DNA of 64,000 bases from Enterococcus songbeiensis (lineage in GTDB: Bacteria; Bacillota; Bacilli; Lactobacillales; Enterococcaceae). A program made the position numbers and the translations under genes. The notes under the pieces are model-generated. The model worked only from the letters and a program-made list of their open reading frames with translations. It made no database searches and was not told where the DNA came from. The DNA lies in contig NZ_BJDS01000002.1 of NCBI RefSeq assembly GCF_005405265.1, positions 1 to 64,000 of the forward strand, read 5' to 3'. How positions within the stretch are numbered: position 1 is the stretch's first letter; each line of letters opens with the position of its first letter. Positions 62,459 to 64,000 of this stretch are shown here, piece after piece.

Positions 62459-64000
62459 CTATTTCAACATAATTTTTCCGTAGAAATTTGGCGGTCCAAA
62501 CAAGTGATGGATCATTCCTGTGATATTGTCCCGTAATAAAGCTGTGTTAGCAGATTGATAGATTGGAATTACTGCTGCATCCTCCAACAAGGTATGCTCT
62601 GCTTTGATCAACGTTTGCCAACGGGTTTCCAATTGATTGGATTCTGTCTGGGCTTGCGCCAATAATTTATCATAGGTTTCATTGCTATAAACAGAAGGAT
62701 TATTGAAGGCTTCTGTTTGATAGGTATTCAGATACGTGGTAGGATCTTGAAAATCCGGACCTTGGCGTGTCAGCATCAAATCAAAATCATGGGATTGTTT
62801 TTTATCCAACAGATTTTTTTCCGGAACCAAAGAAATTTCGACAGTTAAGTCCGGCAGGTTTTCCTGTAGGGTGTACTGCAAGTATTCCGTGATTGCTTTG
62901 TTCTCATCCTGATCTGAAGCAGACAGTTGAAGGGTAGCTGTTTTTTCTCCCAACTCTTTTAAACCCTTTTGCCACAAGGTTTTGGCTTTTTCAACATCAA
63001 AACTTTGAATATCGCCGCTTTCTTTACGGAAATCTTCGTTACTTTCTGGATTTTTCACGAATTCACTTGGAATTAAGCCATAAATAGCTCGGGAATCATT
63101 ATCCAGCAGTGTATTGGCAATGTGTTCCCGATCAATGGCAAGGCCAATAGCTTGGCGAATCGATTTGTTGGCAAAGATCGTTGCTTTATCCTCTTTCTTT
63201 TGATTCAATTCCAGTGTATGGACCCAAGAATCAAGCTGAGTCGTGTAGTTTTTATCCTTTTTGTATTGTTTGGCATACTCACCGGAAAGGACTGCCCGAT
63301 CCAGTTGTCCATCTTTGAACAGATTGACAGCTAAATTCGTATCTTTAACAACTTGGATATTGACTGCCTTGACATTGCTTTGTTCTTTGTTCCAATAGTG
63401 ATCATTTTTTTCATAAACCCATTTTTGATTGCCGTGTTTCCATTCAGCTAAACGATAAGGTCCATTATAAATTAGATGGTCGCTATCCAAAGCATAGTTT
63501 TCTCCTTGTTTTTCCACATATTTTTGGTTTTGTGGAAACAAGGTTGGAAAAGTCATCACTGAGGTAAAATAAGCCACCGGATGTTCCAAGGTAACCAACA
63601 AGGTATAATCATCTTTTGCTTCAACACCAAGGGTTTCCGGTTCAGCTTTTCCTTCTAAAATTTTGGAGGTGTTTTTAATATCTGCCAATAAAAATGAACT
63701 TGGTGAGCCAAAAGACGGCGTGACTACCCGGCGCCAAGCATAGACAAAGTCGTGAGCTGTTACCGGATCACCGTTTGACCAAGTAGCATTTTTTCGAAGG
63801 GAAACGGTATACGTTAAGCCATCTTCACTAATTTCCGGCAATTTTTCCGCAACACCGGGAATAATATTGTCTTCGTCATCTAAATTATAGAGTCCTTCGA
63901 TAACCTGTGTGATAGCAATAAAACTGCCCCCATCCAGCGCATTGCCAGAATCCATGGAAGAAATCTCATTGATCTCCATCATATTGATGATTTTTTCTTG
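62459..64000 (-). CDS. OppA-like peptide-binding protein (5' end outside the window)
   Basis: At least 513 codons, open to the right edge; the frame before the first Met in the window (QEKIINMMEINEISSMDSGNALD) clearly continues the mature protein, so signal peptide and lipobox lie outside. Family 5 solute-binding protein: GLYNLDDEDNIIPGVAEKLPEISEDGLTYTVSLRKNATWSNGDPVTAHDFVYAWRRVV, YNGPYRLAEWKHGNQKWVYEKNDHYWNK, IRQAIGLAIDREHIANTLL and DLMLTRQGPDFQDPTTYLNTY. Binds oligopeptides or pheromones for an Opp-type importer whose other genes are not in view. Confidence 0.92.
   Translation of the reverse strand, partial: QEKIINMMEINEISSMDSGNALDGGSFIAITQVIEGLYNLDDEDNIIPGVAEKLPEISEDGLTYTVSLRKNATWSNGDPVTAHDFVYAWRRVVTPSFGSPSSFLLADIKNTSKILEGKAEPETLGVEAKDDYTLLVTLEHPVAYFTSVMTFPTLFPQNQKYVEKQGENYALDSDHLIYNGPYRLAEWKHGNQKWVYEKNDHYWNKEQSNVKAVNIQVVKDTNLAVNLFKDGQLDRAVLSGEYAKQYKKDKNYTTQLDSWVHTLELNQKKEDKATIFANKSIRQAIGLAIDREHIANTLLDNDSRAIYGLIPSEFVKNPESNEDFRKESGDIQSFDVEKAKTLWQKGLKELGEKTATLQLSASDQDENKAITEYLQYTLQENLPDLTVEISLVPEKNLLDKKQSHDFDLMLTRQGPDFQDPTTYLNTYQTEAFNNPSVYSNETYDKLLAQAQTESNQLETRWQTLIKAEHTLLEDAAVIPIYQSANTALLRDNITGMIHHLFGPPNFYGKIMLK

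Overview
The window looks like a low-GC Firmicutes chromosome, most probably an Enterococcus or close relative. The evidence is the gene content and order: rlmH-htrA, sufCDSUB, a T-box-controlled metNIQ operon, rodA with an ArsC-like gene and gcvH, tRNA-Thr next to upp and glyA, ytpP/ytpR-type genes, a gallate-type UbiD decarboxylase, and strong AGGAGG ribosome binding sites. The genus is inferred, not proven. Most genes lie on the minus strand.

1-17.7 kb is an accessory region downstream of rlmH. It holds the N-terminal 481 codons of a thioester/ester-bond cell-surface adhesin, an extra lgt beside a heavy-metal-associated-domain-like protein, an Mrr-type restriction endonuclease, a GmrSD-type (DUF262/DUF1524) restriction enzyme, a PTS EIIC / FAD oxidoreductase / GH1 operon with a divergent GntR regulator, a second PTS EIIC / ChbG-like / GntR operon, and an IS66 remnant. 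The 3' end of rlmH carries a 16-bp sequence repeated directly at 5510-5525. Related copies of CGTATCATAAGTGA in the opposite orientation lie at 5.53 and 7.88 kb. This is the geometry of staphylococcal SCC elements, which insert at exactly this point of rlmH, but no ccr recombinase gene is visible. I read it as nested, recombinase-less SCC-like cassettes.

17.7-27.3 kb is core-like: rlmH, a cluster of DnaA boxes, htrA, a YtpR-like tRNA-binding protein, a universal stress protein, a thioredoxin-like protein, a VOC-family protein, an XRE/PLDc_N/ABC-exporter operon, a Crp/Fnr regulator, a YccF protein and a YxeA-like protein.

About 27.6-41.05 kb is an integrative mobilizable element inserted beyond the 3' end of sufB. 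It carries a tyrosine integrase, an excisionase-like protein, an XRE regulator, a replication-initiator-like protein with a possible antisense RNA, a large VirB6/TrbL-like membrane protein with VDVREN repeats, MobC and a MobP-type relaxase with an oriT-like region. Cargo genes include an orphan Phd-type antitoxin, a lipoprotein with its own small XRE regulator, and an unknown membrane protein. No VirB4 or VirD4 ATPase is present, so transfer would need a helper.

41.1-64 kb is core chromosome: sufCDSUB for Fe-S assembly, a Met T-box-controlled metNIQ, rodA-ArsC-like-gcvH, DUF2187, tRNA-Thr(CGT), upp, glyA, a lplA-metNIQ-type second transporter operon, a GNAT acetyltransferase, ubiD/ubiX/lpdD-like decarboxylase genes with a shortened LysR regulator, a DUF554 membrane protein and a partial OppA-like binding protein.
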